Positions 8,164 through 17,600 of a stretch of 32,168 nucleotides of DNA are shown one piece after another (the first letter of the stretch is position 1; every line of letters begins with the position of its first letter). The DNA is taken from positions 1 through 32,168 of the forward strand of contig CAJOFE010000033.1 in assembly GCA_905233825.1 (NCBI GenBank). The letters are read 5' to 3'. The notes beneath the pieces are model-generated. The model did not search any database. It saw only the letters and a program-made list of their open reading frames with translations, and had not been told where the DNA came from. This DNA is from an uncultured Prevotella sp. Lineage in GTDB: Bacteria > Bacteroidota > Bacteroidia > Bacteroidales > Bacteroidaceae. Made by a program: the position numbers and the translations under genes.

Positions 8164-10008
8164 TTATTGTTTTCTGAGCAGACTGCATGCGTTGCGGAGC
8201 CAAGCCACTTCGTCGGGTTGCAAATGGGGTGAAAGGTAGTCGAAGACCATCTGGTGGTAGTTGTTCAGCCAGGCCAGTTCTTCTGTCGTCAGCTCTTCAA
8301 CAATGATGGGGCGTTTGTCGATGGGGCAGAGTGTCAGCGACTCGAACTGCAAGAACTTCCCGAATTCATCGGTCATGCCCTGGCCATAGGGGTCTTCGGG
8401 TGTGTAGGGAACAATGAGCAGGGTGTTCTCGATTCGTACACCAAAGCGTCCTGCCAGATAGATGCCGGGCTCGTCGGTGACAGTCATGCCAGCTACCAAT
8501 GGGGCAGGCTTCCACTCCATGCGAATTTGGTGAGGTCCTTCGTGTACGTTCAGGTAGGTTCCCACACCATGTCCTGTGCCGTGCATATAGTGCAGGCCTT
8601 CGCGCCACAATGCTTGCTTGGCCAACACGTCGAGCTGTGTGCCGCTGATGCCCGATGGGAACTTGGCCATCTCTATCTGGATATGGGCTTTCAGTACCAA
8701 CGTATAGACGTGCTTCTCGTAGTCGGTGAGGGGACCTAAAGGGATAGTACGTGTGATGTCAGTCGTGCCGTTCATGTATTGTGCGCCGCTGTCGAGTAGC
8801 AGGAAACTCTCTGGTTTCAGGGGAATATCGGTATCAGGCGTGGGCTCATAGTGCACGATGGCACCATGTTCGCCATAGGCGGCAATAGTGTCAAATGAGA
8901 TGTCGCGGTAGAGAGGCTGCTGGGCACGAAGCGAGGTGAGTTGGTGGTCGATAGTGAGCTCTGTTTCCTTCGTCACATCACTCTCGTCAAGCCATTTCAG
9001 AAATTTCACCATGGCGATGCCGTCATGCAGCATCGCCGACTTAAAACCCGCTATCTCGGTGGTGTTCTTCACTGTCTTCATCCGCTTTACGGGTGATTCA
9101 GCTTCGATGACATGGCTACCTGCCGCATCCTTACTCCACAGCTCCTTACTCCTTACTACATGATACAGCCTATAGTTCACCTCGTCGGGATCGAGCAGGA
9201 TGTTGTACTCGAAATAGTCTTTCAGTCCACGCTGTACTTCCTCGTAACCACTTACTTTTACACCTTCTGCTTGCAGATAGGCGATCACCTGTGGGGTCAG
9301 CTTATCTTTATTTACATATAAAGTAACATCCTTTGACGAAATAAGCAGGTAGCTGACGAATACAGGATTGCAATGCACATCGGTGCCACGCAGGTTCAAT
9401 GTCCAGGCGATGTCGTCGAGGGCCGCCATCAGCATGCCGTCAGCATGTTTCTCCCTCAGAGCCTTGCGTATGCGGGCAATCTTGTCGTGTGCAGCCTCAC
9501 CAGCATATTGCATAGGATAGATCTCCACTGGATTGTGGGGAATGAGTGGACGGTCATGCCATATCTGCGACAAAGGATCGAAGTTGGTGCGTAGGGTCAG
9601 ACCGCCCTCTTGGCGCAACTCTGCTATCAGCTCTTTCACTGTGTTGGCCGAACAACACCAGCCATCGATGCCGACTTCGGTAAGTGATGAGTGGATTTCT
9701 TGTCCTATCCATTGTGCTATGGTGGGTGTGCCAGGCATCTTCAGCTTCATCAGTTGGAACTCCGTGCCGCTGAGTTGCTCTTCGGCAGCAAGGAAGTAGC
9801 GGCTGTCCGTCCACAGGGCAGCACTGTTCAAAGTAACTACAGCTGTTCCTGCCGAGCCGTTGAAGCCACTGATAAACTCGCGGCCTTTCCAATGGTCGGC
9901 CACATATTCACTCTGATGAGGGTCTGTGCTGGGGAAAATGAAGGCAGCCAGATGCTCCCTGCGCATCACTTCGCGCAGGTCTCTGAGTCGTTGTTCAATC
10001 TTATTCAT
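8164..10008 (-). CDS. Xaa-Pro aminopeptidase (aminopeptidase P family, M24)
   Basis: A 614-residue cytoplasmic dimetal peptidase with no signal peptide, expected to remove an N-terminal residue before proline. It has two creatinase-like N-terminal domains (about 1-300), an M24 catalytic domain and a C-terminal extension, the three-part long form of aminopeptidase P. The metal ligands are visible: Asp in LLLDSGAQYMNG, Asp in TTDITRTIP, His in GTGHGVGTYLNVHEGP, Glu in TDEPGIY and Glu in RIENTLL. A heptamer repeat encodes a short stretch (VVRSKELWSKD) in a variable region before the catalytic domain. It is transcribed alone, divergently from malate dehydrogenase. Confidence 0.93.
   Translation of the reverse strand: MNKIEQRLRDLREVMRREHLAAFIFPSTDPHQSEYVADHWKGREFISGFNGSAGTAVVTLNSAALWTDSRYFLAAEEQLSGTEFQLMKLKMPGTPTIAQWIGQEIHSSLTEVGIDGWCCSANTVKELIAELRQEGGLTLRTNFDPLSQIWHDRPLIPHNPVEIYPMQYAGEAAHDKIARIRKALREKHADGMLMAALDDIAWTLNLRGTDVHCNPVFVSYLLISSKDVTLYVNKDKLTPQVIAYLQAEGVKVSGYEEVQRGLKDYFEYNILLDPDEVNYRLYHVVRSKELWSKDAAGSHVIEAESPVKRMKTVKNTTEIAGFKSAMLHDGIAMVKFLKWLDESDVTKETELTIDHQLTSLRAQQPLYRDISFDTIAAYGEHGAIVHYEPTPDTDIPLKPESFLLLDSGAQYMNGTTDITRTIPLGPLTDYEKHVYTLVLKAHIQIEMAKFPSGISGTQLDVLAKQALWREGLHYMHGTGHGVGTYLNVHEGPHQIRMEWKPAPLVAGMTVTDEPGIYLAGRFGVRIENTLLIVPYTPEDPYGQGMTDEFGKFLQFESLTLCPIDKRPIIVEELTTEELAWLNNYHQMVFDYLSPHLQPDEVAWLRNACSLLRKQ
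9129..9157 (-). repeat. AGTAAGG heptamer repeat inside the aminopeptidase gene
   Basis: On the plus strand CCTTACT, then an 8-nt variant CCACAGCT, then CCTTACT twice. On the coding strand this is AGTAAGG three times plus one variant unit. It encodes part of RSKELWSKD, in a region of the protein without conserved motifs. Confidence 0.7.
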
Positions 10009-10031
10009 TGTTTTTTGTCATTTCTACTTTG

Positions 10032-10039
10032 CAAAGATA
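10032..10039 (-). promoter_or_regulatory. Putative -7 box of the aminopeptidase gene
   Basis: TATCTTTG on the minus strand, 24 nt before the ATG at 10008, fits TAnnTTTG. No convincing -33 TTTG lies 20 bp upstream; that space is occupied by the AGTGATA heptamer repeat. Confidence 0.5.
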
Positions 10040-10048
10040 CAAAAAAGA

Positions 10049-10076
10049 AGTGATAAGTGATGAGTGAAAAGTGAAA
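10049..10076. repeat. AGTGATA heptamer repeat between divergent genes
   Basis: AGTGATA, AGTGATG, AGTGAAA and AGTGAAA in direct tandem between the aminopeptidase (minus) and malate dehydrogenase (plus). It covers the -33 region of the aminopeptidase promoter. Confidence 0.8.
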
Positions 10077-10135
10077 AAAATGCATGCCGATGAATATTTT
10101 TCCTGTTTTCCATCCTTCTTTTCCAATCTTTTTCG

Positions 10136-10143
10136 TAATTTTG
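10136..10143 (+). promoter_or_regulatory. Putative -7 box of the malate dehydrogenase gene
   Basis: TAATTTTG fits TAnnTTTG, 52 nt before the ATG. There is no clear -33 TTTG at 20 bp. Confidence 0.45.
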
Positions 10144-10195
10144 CGGTCTGAAATTATAAAACGTAAAAACATAAATCATTAAATCGTAGATTACT

Positions 10196-11188
10196 ATGGC
10201 ATTTTTGACAAACGACAAACTGGTCATCGTCGGCGCAGCTGGCATGATCGGTAGTAACATGGCCCAGAGCGCATTGATGATGGGTCTCACCAGTAACCTG
10301 TGTCTGTATGACGTTTTTTCTCCTGAGGGCGTAGCCGAGGAGATGCGTCAGAGCGGCTTTGACGAGGCCACCATCACCGCCACCACCGATGCCGAGGAGG
10401 CTTTCCGTGATGCTAAGTATATCATCTCTTCTGGTGGCGCTCCCCGTAAGGAGGGTATGACCCGCGAGGATCTGCTGGCTGGCAATTGTAAGATTGCTGA
10501 GGAGCTGGGACAGAACATCAAGAAGTACTGCCCCGACGTGAAGCACGTGGTGATTATCTTCAACCCCGCTGACCTGACAGGTCTGGTGACGCTGCTCTAC
10601 TCTGGCTTGAAGCCCGGGCAGGTGACCACGCTGGCTGGTCTTGACACCACTCGTTTGCAGAGTGCGCTGGCCAAGAAGTTCGGTGTGCTGCAGAGTGAGA
10701 TTAAGGGTTGTGCTACCTATGGCGGTCACGGCGAGCAGATGGCCGTATTCGGCAGCCATGTCACTATCAAGGGCCGTAAGCTGACCGACATCATCGGCAC
10801 GCCTGAGTTCCCCGTCGAGGAGTGGGAGCAGATGAAGACTGATGTCACCAAGGGTGGTGCCGCTATCATCAAGCTGCGTGGCCGTTCTTCGTTCCAGAGC
10901 CCCTCTTACCTCAGCGTTGAGATGATTCGCGCTGCTATGGGTGGTGAGCCCTTCCGCTTCCCCGTTGGCACCTATGTGAAGACCGACAAGTACGACCATA
11001 TCATGATGGCCATGAAGACCACCATGACAGCCGAGGGTGCCAAGTACGAAGTGCCCGAGGGACTGCCCGAGGAGAACGCCAAGCTCGACCAGAGCTACGA
11101 GCACCTGTGCAAGATGCGTGACGAACTGGTCACGCTGAACATCGTGCCCCCCATCAGCGAGTGGAGCAAGATCAATCCGAACCTGTAA
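10196..11188 (+). CDS. mdh: Malate dehydrogenase
   Basis: A 330-residue NAD-dependent dehydrogenase interconverting malate and oxaloacetate in central metabolism, part of the reductive branch to succinate in this group. The N-terminal Rossmann fold shows VIVGAAGMIGSNMAQSAL. The substrate-loop arginine region is GGAPRKEGMTREDLL, then FNPADLTGLV, and the catalytic His region is YGGHGEQM. Codon choice is strongly biased (CGT for Arg, AAG for Lys), as in a highly expressed gene. It is followed after one nucleotide by the gamma carbonic anhydrase gene, so the two are co-transcribed. A long antisense open frame here is a by-product of the codon bias. Confidence 0.95.
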   Translation: MAFLTNDKLVIVGAAGMIGSNMAQSALMMGLTSNLCLYDVFSPEGVAEEMRQSGFDEATITATTDAEEAFRDAKYIISSGGAPRKEGMTREDLLAGNCKIAEELGQNIKKYCPDVKHVVIIFNPADLTGLVTLLYSGLKPGQVTTLAGLDTTRLQSALAKKFGVLQSEIKGCATYGGHGEQMAVFGSHVTIKGRKLTDIIGTPEFPVEEWEQMKTDVTKGGAAIIKLRGRSSFQSPSYLSVEMIRAAMGGEPFRFPVGTYVKTDKYDHIMMAMKTTMTAEGAKYEVPEGLPEENAKLDQSYEHLCKMRDELVTLNIVPPISEWSKINPNL

Positions 11189-11189
11189 T

Positions 11190-11696
11190 ATGGCATTGAT
11201 TAAAAGTTATCGCGGTCTCGCTCCCAAGTGGGGGCGAGACTGCTATTTCAGTGAGAACGCAACGATTGTGGGTGATGTGACCATGGGAGACCAGTGTTCC
11301 GTGTGGTTCAACGCCGTGGTACGCGGTGACGTGGCTCCCATCACCATCGGCGACCGTACGAATGTGCAGGACGGCTCCTGTGTGCATGTGACCCACGATA
11401 CAGGTCCCACACATATCGGTTCCGACGTCACCATCGGCCATAACGTCACCGTGCATGCCTGCACTATCCACGACGGAGCCCTCATCGGCATGGGCTCCAC
11501 GCTGCTCGACGGCTGTGAGGTGGGCGAGGGTGCCATCGTTGCTGCTGGTGCCCTGGTGCTGCAGAACACAAAAATACCTCCACACGAAATATGGGGAGGT
11601 GTGCCTGCGAAGTATATCAAGCCTACGCGTCCTGGCCAGACCGACAATGCTGCCCACTACGTGGAGTATGCGAAGGAGTATCGCGAAAACGGATAG
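11190..11696 (+). CDS. Gamma-class carbonic anhydrase-like protein
   Basis: A 168-residue protein with left-handed beta-helix hexapeptide repeats (ATIVGDVTMGDQCSVWFNAV). The three zinc ligands of gamma carbonic anhydrases are in place: His66 in NVQDGSCVH and His84 and His89 in GHNVTVH. Arg45, Asp47 and Gln60 are also conserved. It would form a trimer in the cytoplasm. Many members of the family have weak or undetected CO2 hydratase activity, so the reaction is not certain. It starts one nucleotide after the malate dehydrogenase stop. That pairing makes sense if it supplies bicarbonate for carboxylation to oxaloacetate, which is inference. Confidence 0.9.
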   Translation: MALIKSYRGLAPKWGRDCYFSENATIVGDVTMGDQCSVWFNAVVRGDVAPITIGDRTNVQDGSCVHVTHDTGPTHIGSDVTIGHNVTVHACTIHDGALIGMGSTLLDGCEVGEGAIVAAGALVLQNTKIPPHEIWGGVPAKYIKPTRPGQTDNAAHYVEYAKEYRENG

Positions 11697-11735
11697 TCTG
11701 CGTCTCCTATATCCTCAAGGAAAATCATATCAAAT

Positions 11736-11760
11736 TGACGATAGTTTCTTAATATCGTCA
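11736..11760. terminator. Bidirectional hairpin between convergent genes
   Basis: Perfect 8-bp arms TGACGATA and TATCGTCA around a 9-nt loop, in the 72-nt gap between the plus-strand carbonic anhydrase and the minus-strand antiporter remnant. The 3' side is moderately T-rich (TTCTATTGTTATT). It probably ends transcription from both sides. Confidence 0.55.
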
Positions 11761-11768
11761 TTCTATTG

Positions 11769-12262
11769 TTATTGAGTTGATTTGTCTTTTTCCAGTTCAC
11801 GTTGATTCATATTTTCGGTGAAGGTTTTGGTCATCTGTTCACTACTCTTTTTCAGGCGTGGTGAGAAAACGATGGTGAAGACAATGGCAAGGACGACAAA
11901 GATGCCGAGTATGCCGTTCCAGTAAACGGTGCGCCCGATGATGAAGCTGACGAAGGCGGCACCGATTACAAGGCGTAGTAGCTGGAAGGCCAGAAGTTTT
12001 ACGCGGGTGGCTCGGCCACTGTTCCAGAGGGCTATCACGTCGGCACTACGGCTGCCATGTCGCATCAGCATCCATAGGAAAGGGGCGCAGAGAATCAGGC
12101 AGATCAAGGCGGTGATGATTCCAGCCCAAGGCGCGGGCAAGAGGCTGGCGATGTATGGCTTACCGAAATAGAACATTAGGGCGATGAGGGCCATGCAAAG
12201 CACGCTTTGGATGAGAATGACGATGCCTGTGTGCTTCAGATAGGCGCGCCAGTGGATGAACC
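11769..12262 (-). pseudogene. C-terminal remnant of a cation:proton antiporter (CPA family)
   Basis: The frame reads about 160 residues with three or four hydrophobic helices (GIVILIQSVLCMALIALMFY; GIITALICLILCAPFLWMLM; LLRLVIGAAFVSFIIG; GILGIFVVLAIVFTIV) and ends in a charged tail (SPRLKKSSEQ). This matches, from memory, the last part of Bacteroides-type cation:proton antiporters of about 700 residues. Similarity starts at VRFIHWRAYLKH, exactly where the stop of the TolC-like gene falls, and no ATG start is available. The only usable start, GTG at 12203, lies inside a helix. The transporter and ion-binding domains are missing. I read this as a rearrangement that joined the efflux operon to the tail of an antiporter gene. 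A small membrane protein started by translational coupling is the alternative. Confidence 0.6.
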
Positions 12263-13672
12263 TTACTTTGTGCCACCGCCGAGGGCAATGTAGAGGGCGA
12301 TGACGGCCTGGGCGCCTTTGTACATGTTGGAGGCCTCGCTGAGCTGGGCACTGAGGAGGGACTCCTGGGCGGTGAGCACTTCGAGGTAGCTGGCCTTGCC
12401 GTTGTCCATCAGTTCATGCGTGCCAGTGTAGGCATCGTAGAGCACCTCGACCTGACGGTGATAGTACTGGTGCTTCTCGCGGGCGGCCTGGCAGTCGGCC
12501 ATAGCTTCGTTCACCTGGTTGCCGGCGTCGATGACGGTCTGCACGTACTTCTTCTGCAGGTCTTCCTCCGTCAGCTGGTTGATCTTGAGGTTGGCCTTCA
12601 GCTTGCCGCGGGCGAAGATGGGCTGTGTCAGCTGACCAACAAAGTTGAGCAGGAGCTTACCGGGGTCGACGGGCTGCCCACCACCACTGTTCGTCCAGCC
12701 ACCTGTTCCCGTCAGCGTGATGCTGGGGAAGAAGGCAGCACGGGCAGCCTGGGTGTTGTAGAACGCCTCCTCCATGCCGGCAGTGGCCATGCGAATGTCG
12801 GGTCGCATCTCGAGCATGGCAGCGGGCACGCCAATCTTCAGGAACTTCGTGTCGAACATGCGCTGGCCGGTGTCGCCCTGAGCCTCAGGATGATGCAGGG
12901 CCGAAGATCCCCAATTCTGACGGTTGATGTGCTGCGGCGTAATGCCAATCAGCTTGCACAGCGCATTCTCCGTAGCACGTATGTTGCGGCGTGTGTCTAC
13001 TATCTGTGTCTTCACGTTCAGGTACGACGACTCCATCTGGTTGACGGCAGTGCTGTATGACTTACCATTCTCCCAGAGCGTCTTCTGCGTCTCGAGCGAG
13101 GCGTTCCAGAGGCTGTCGGTAGCCGTCAGGATGGTCAGCTGCTGGTCGAGCAGCTGCAGCATGTAATACTGCTGGGCTGTGGCCGAGACGAGGTTCGCCT
13201 TAACGGCCTCCTCACGCAGTCTGGCCTGAAGGAGCACTGCCTGCGACGCGCGCTTCTTATTGGTAAGCGAGCCGAACACATCAACATCCATCGACAGCTG
13301 CAGCGGCAGGTTGTAGGTCTTCGACCACGGGTTGTCGTCAAACTTGGCCAGTGTTCCCTGAGGCGAGAAGTAGAGCGAAGGCAGGAAGGCCATCTTGGCC
13401 ATCTTGAGCGAAGCCTCGCTCTTCTCCACGGCGATGCGTGCTGAGTTCAGGTCGGTGTTGTTGGCCAGCACCTGCTCGATGAGCTGCTGCAAAAGCGGGT
13501 CGGTGAAGAACTCGCGCCACGACATCTGGGCCAGCGACTCATCGCCTACAGAGCCACCCCTAATCGTGCCGAAAGCATCAGCTGGGGCCTCAGCCTTCTG
13601 CTCGTACTTATTGTATAGGCCGCAGCCCGTGAGGGTGAGGCAGGTGAAGATTAGAATGATGTTCTTTCTCAT
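12263..13672 (-). CDS. TolC-like outer membrane efflux lipoprotein (NodT/OprM type)
   Basis: A 469-residue outer membrane channel of an RND efflux system. The lipobox TLTGC gives a lipidated Cys17. Two outer-membrane-efflux repeats follow, with typical text such as LLQQLIEQVLANNTDLNSAR and RPDIRMA near the middle and LTQPIFARGKLKANLKIN in the second half. The C-terminus is YIALGGGTK, the usual NodT-family ending. Length is normal. It lies 39 nt after the DUF4421 gene and belongs to the operon with the pump and adaptor, separated from them by two envelope genes. Its stop codon sits at the junction with the antiporter remnant. Confidence 0.93.
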   Translation of the reverse strand: MRKNIILIFTCLTLTGCGLYNKYEQKAEAPADAFGTIRGGSVGDESLAQMSWREFFTDPLLQQLIEQVLANNTDLNSARIAVEKSEASLKMAKMAFLPSLYFSPQGTLAKFDDNPWSKTYNLPLQLSMDVDVFGSLTNKKRASQAVLLQARLREEAVKANLVSATAQQYYMLQLLDQQLTILTATDSLWNASLETQKTLWENGKSYSTAVNQMESSYLNVKTQIVDTRRNIRATENALCKLIGITPQHINRQNWGSSALHHPEAQGDTGQRMFDTKFLKIGVPAAMLEMRPDIRMATAGMEEAFYNTQAARAAFFPSITLTGTGGWTNSGGGQPVDPGKLLLNFVGQLTQPIFARGKLKANLKINQLTEEDLQKKYVQTVIDAGNQVNEAMADCQAAREKHQYYHRQVEVLYDAYTGTHELMDNGKASYLEVLTAQESLLSAQLSEASNMYKGAQAVIALYIALGGGTK

Positions 13673-13711
13673 TGGTTTATATGATTACTTTGTTTTTATT
13701 TCTCTCTTTAT

Positions 13712-14680
13712 CTATATCCGCAGGCCGAAAAACGTGCGAACGCGCCACTTGATGTTATGCACGGCAAGATTATCCTCATGGCCAATATTGGTAAAATTAA
13801 ACACCATCGACAGGCCATAGAATTTGTTGCCCGACTGACGCACCACGGCTCCGCGTCCGGTGATGATAGCCTCGGGGAAGTGGTAGTGCAGGGGCACGCG
13901 CGCATCGCCGAATCTCATCGACGTGTTGCTGTAAACGATGAATGTGGGCAGCGCGGAGATATGCAGCAGCCATCCTTGAGCCGGCACGTAGTTGTAGCCG
14001 TAGCCTGCGCCGAGTGCCAAGTTCGTAATCTTCAGCCGCATATCCGGTTCCCAGTCGAGGGTGGCACGCTGCCCCTGGCCCGACGCGGCCAGCAGGAAGC
14101 TGCCCGCCGACTGCCGCTGGATATAGCTCTGCGAGAAGGCGGCGGGGTAGGAGAAACGGCGGTTGTTGAAGACATAGAAGGCATTCACGTTGAGCGTCTT
14201 CACCTTCAGCACTCCGTCGGGCAACTCAATGCGCTCCATTCCCTCGTGGTCGTGCCAGCCGGTGAAGTTGTGCGCATCCTGGTAGATGACGTCGAAGCCG
14301 AAGCGACGGCCGTAGCTGTTGAAGTTCAGCTCGTAGTCGCGGTACTTGCCCATCAGTTTGGCAGGATTGAGTGCCGCACTGAGCGAGAAGCCCAGATAGC
14401 TGACGGCCAGGCTGATTGTCGATTTGTAGTCAGCCTTCATTTCTGAATTGAAATGCAGACCGTTTTCGATGCCCTTAGCCTCGATCTTGGCTCCCGACAC
14501 GTTGAGTCGCGCCGTAACAGTCCACTTCGTCGCCGGACGTGTGATGTAGGCCGTGTCGATATTGCCCTTGTGGTACCTCAAGCTCAGCAGGCTGTCCACA
14601 CGATGACGAAGGCTCTGCGCACTGGCCTGATGAAAGGCCAGTGCTGCCAAGAGACATATAGCGGACAGCCGTTTGTTCAT
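13712..14680 (-). CDS. DUF4421 family outer-membrane beta-barrel protein
   Basis: A 322-residue secreted protein with a signal peptide ending ASAQS. The start of the mature part (NIDTAYITRPATKWTVTARL) and the alternating hydrophobic strands that follow (ISLAVSYLGFSLSAALN, YELNFNSYGRRFGFDVIYQ, KITNLALGAGYGYNY) fit the DUF4421 family, predicted outer-membrane barrels of unknown function. It ends in a strand with terminal aromatic and hydrophobic residues (VRTFFGLRI). The ATG lies one nucleotide after the stop of the adhesin-like gene, so the two are translationally coupled and probably act together. It sits inside an RND efflux operon, an unusual place. Confidence 0.75.
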   Translation of the reverse strand: MNKRLSAICLLAALAFHQASAQSLRHRVDSLLSLRYHKGNIDTAYITRPATKWTVTARLNVSGAKIEAKGIENGLHFNSEMKADYKSTISLAVSYLGFSLSAALNPAKLMGKYRDYELNFNSYGRRFGFDVIYQDAHNFTGWHDHEGMERIELPDGVLKVKTLNVNAFYVFNNRRFSYPAAFSQSYIQRQSAGSFLLAASGQGQRATLDWEPDMRLKITNLALGAGYGYNYVPAQGWLLHISALPTFIVYSNTSMRFGDARVPLHYHFPEAIITGRGAVVRQSGNKFYGLSMVFNFTNIGHEDNLAVHNIKWRVRTFFGLRI

Positions 14681-14681
14681 G

Positions 14682-17600
14682 CTACCTGATTACCTTCTTG
14701 CCATTATTGATGTACAATCCCTTGACGGGAGTTCCGTCCAGCATACGCCCCTGCAGGTCGAAGTAACGACTGGTGCCGTCGGCTTCGATGGCGCGGATGG
14801 TAGGCTGGATGCCAGAGGTGCCACCCTGATTATAGGGGATGTTGCCTTCGTAGCCCAGATTCTCGAAGCTGGACTTCTCGCTCGTGCTGGTACCCTGCTG
14901 GTCGCTCATTTGGAACATGGTCTTATAGGTTCCTGGCATAGCAGCGGCACTCATGCGTGCTGCGGCGATGGAGTCTGGGGAAGCGTCTGCCTCGAAATAG
15001 CCCCGGAAGGCTGCCAGACTGTGCTGCACCGTGCCTTCCTCATCAGGCCGGAATGGTGCCCATGTACCATCATCGCGCAAACCGTAGATGTTCATCTTAT
15101 TGGCATCCATATCGGAAATGCTGGTGAAGTTGGCCTTCCACTTTCCTACGGGCGTGAGCTTGTCTTCAAAGTACCAGTCCTCGAAGCTATTGACCACGTT
15201 CAGGTCGTCATCTATAATGGTGTTGTTCAGCGTGACTCCAGCAGCACTAAGATTGATTTGCCCCTTCAACACGATGACAAGGTATGCCCTGCCGGCTTGC
15301 ATGAGATTGGGGGTGTCACTGCCGTCGGGCAGGAAGATGAACTGCTTGTAGTATTCCTCCTTGAAAGCCAGACGGAAAATCTTGGCCTGGTCAATTTCGT
15401 AATAGTCGGTGAAGTCGTAGTCGTAGGGCAGGCTGACGATGTAGGCACGGGGAATCCAGCTGCCGTCGCTCTGCGGAATGGCAGCAAGGGTGCGGTCGTA
15501 GCTGACGTTGACAGTCTTGCCGTTGTACTGTTCGAGCACCGCGCTGTTGACCATGTCGTTATTATCAGTAAGGGTTACCACTTCGATAGGCTTGCGGAAG
15601 CCGTAGAAGTTGTCGAGCGAAGCACTCGGCGAGGTGAAGCGCAGCTGATAGACGCCAGAATAGGGAGCCACGAAGTAGGCGTAGCCGTTCTGCACAAAGG
15701 TGTCGTAGTAGGTCCAGCTATCGTCGCCGTCGAGGCTGTAGTACACGTTCAGCTGACCACTGGCACCGCCACCCATGAACATACCCATCATGGCCATCAG
15801 GCCGCCACCGCCCAGTTCAACCTCAAAGCGCAGTACGTCGCCCTTCTTGGCCTGCAGACGCGGGGTGATGAGTTCGTAGGCATCAGAGCTTGTGGTGGCC
15901 ATCCACGACTTGGGTGCAGCATCGCCACCGCCTCCCATCAGTCCACTCAGCATGTCCATCAGGCCACCGCCGCTATTAGGCAGTTTGACCTCCCAGCCGG
16001 TGCTCTCCCATTCAGCGGGCATGTCGATAGGTTTCGTCTCGTCCTCACGCAGGAACTCAGGTTCGAAGTTCTCCGTCCAGGCATCAGCATAGGTGCTGTA
16101 AGCCGTCAGCGGATAAGTGAGAGGGTCGAGGACTGGGGTCGTCGGTGCAAAGGTGACAGCTCCACGGTGTATGCCCAACGACTGTTCATTAAATAGATAG
16201 GTGACATCGATGTAGGCGGTGTCGCTGGCATTGACGGCGAAGTCCTTGGCACTGAGGGCGAAGGTGGTATCGTCGGTAGAGGCAATAGCACCCTGCAGGC
16301 TTCCGGTACCCGTATTGACCACAGCCAGCGTCTGGATGCTGTTGGCCTGCTGCATGCCGAAGTTGACGGCACGGGCAGCGGTATTGTTGTGGAGCACGTA
16401 GATGTCAGGGGCGTTCTCGTCGAGATGGAATCCTGCGATGCTGTCGACGACGATGCTGTCGGAGGCAATGATGCGGAAGCGGTACTCACCGGGCTCGATG
16501 TAGCCCACCCAGAGCGTTCTGTAAGTGGAGTCGAGGGGTTCGGTAAACTCCTTCACCTTCTCCCACTTGTTGCTGCCATAGACCGACTTCTCGACGACAA
16601 TCGACGAACCGCCGCCACCGAACAGGGCACCCATGCCAGCCATGCCATCGTCGCCGCTGCCGCTCTTAGCCGAGAAGAGCAGCACCTCGTCGATGCTTTC
16701 GACCTTGAGGGGTGGGGTCATCAGGAAAGAAGGAGAGCCAAAGCCGAACATGGCTGCCATGCCGCCGCCGCTGGTTGTTGCCACACTGTCGCGGAAATCC
16801 CATCCCTCGGTGAAGAAGCCCTTGGGCTGGACGCTGGCATTGAAGTCCTCCATCCACACGCCGGGCTGAGTGACGACGGCTGTTGCATACAGTGTCTTGC
16901 CCCATACGCGCTCGTCGGCTGGGGTGAACCCAATCTGTGCCTCGTTCTTGCCAGGCTGACCAGCAGCGAAGTTGAAGGTGATACCGACATCAAGTGAGTC
17001 GGCGGCTGCCACCTCCATTTGGCTTGGACTCACCGAGAACAGGGCTGCGTCGTCAGAGGTGATGTCCAACTTCAGCGTGCCCGTAGCCGTATTGATGACG
17101 GTGAGCGTGCGGGTGCTGTCCTCCTTGCAGAGGCTGAAGTCTAAGTGGTAAGCCCGTGCATCGTTCTCAACGATGTAGAGGTCGGGTGCTTCGTTGTCAA
17201 TATGGAAACCGGCCACACTGTCAATCAGCACGGTGCCGCCGGCCCTGAAGCGGAAACGGTATTCACCGGCGGGCGTATTGGCAATGGTGAATGTCTTATA
17301 GATGGTGTCGAGCTCGGTGGTGAAGTCGGCCACACGTACCCACTGGTTGCGGCTGTAGGCCGTGCGCTCCACGACAAAGGTAGAGTCGGAAAAGCCGAAA
17401 CTGAAGCCTCCTGAACCTGAGTCGTCGGACTTCTCCTTCTTCGCCGAGAACACCAGCGTCTGGCCCTCATTGACGACTAAGGGCGGTGTAAGCAGATAGT
17501 TAGGCTCACTGTCGCCACCCATAAATGATTTGAGGAGCGAACTGATGTCGGGTTCGTCATCACCTTCGGCGCCTTCGCTGGACGATATCCCAGTCTGTAT

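Noticed and set aside
10154..11104. Long open frame on the minus strand (316 codons) opposite malate dehydrogenase
   Set aside because: It lies fully antisense to a clear highly expressed mdh gene. Its composition (many Leu, His, Gly) is what strong codon bias produces on the opposite strand, and no domain is recognisable.
12416..13060. A 214-codon plus-strand open frame opposite the TolC-like gene
   Set aside because: Antisense shadow of a complete, well-recognised channel gene.
14673..16196. A 507-codon plus-strand open frame opposite the adhesin-like gene
   Set aside because: The minus-strand protein has a signal peptide, repeat modules and a tail, while the plus-strand frame has no signal, motif or plausible start context. 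It is a shadow of GC-biased third positions.
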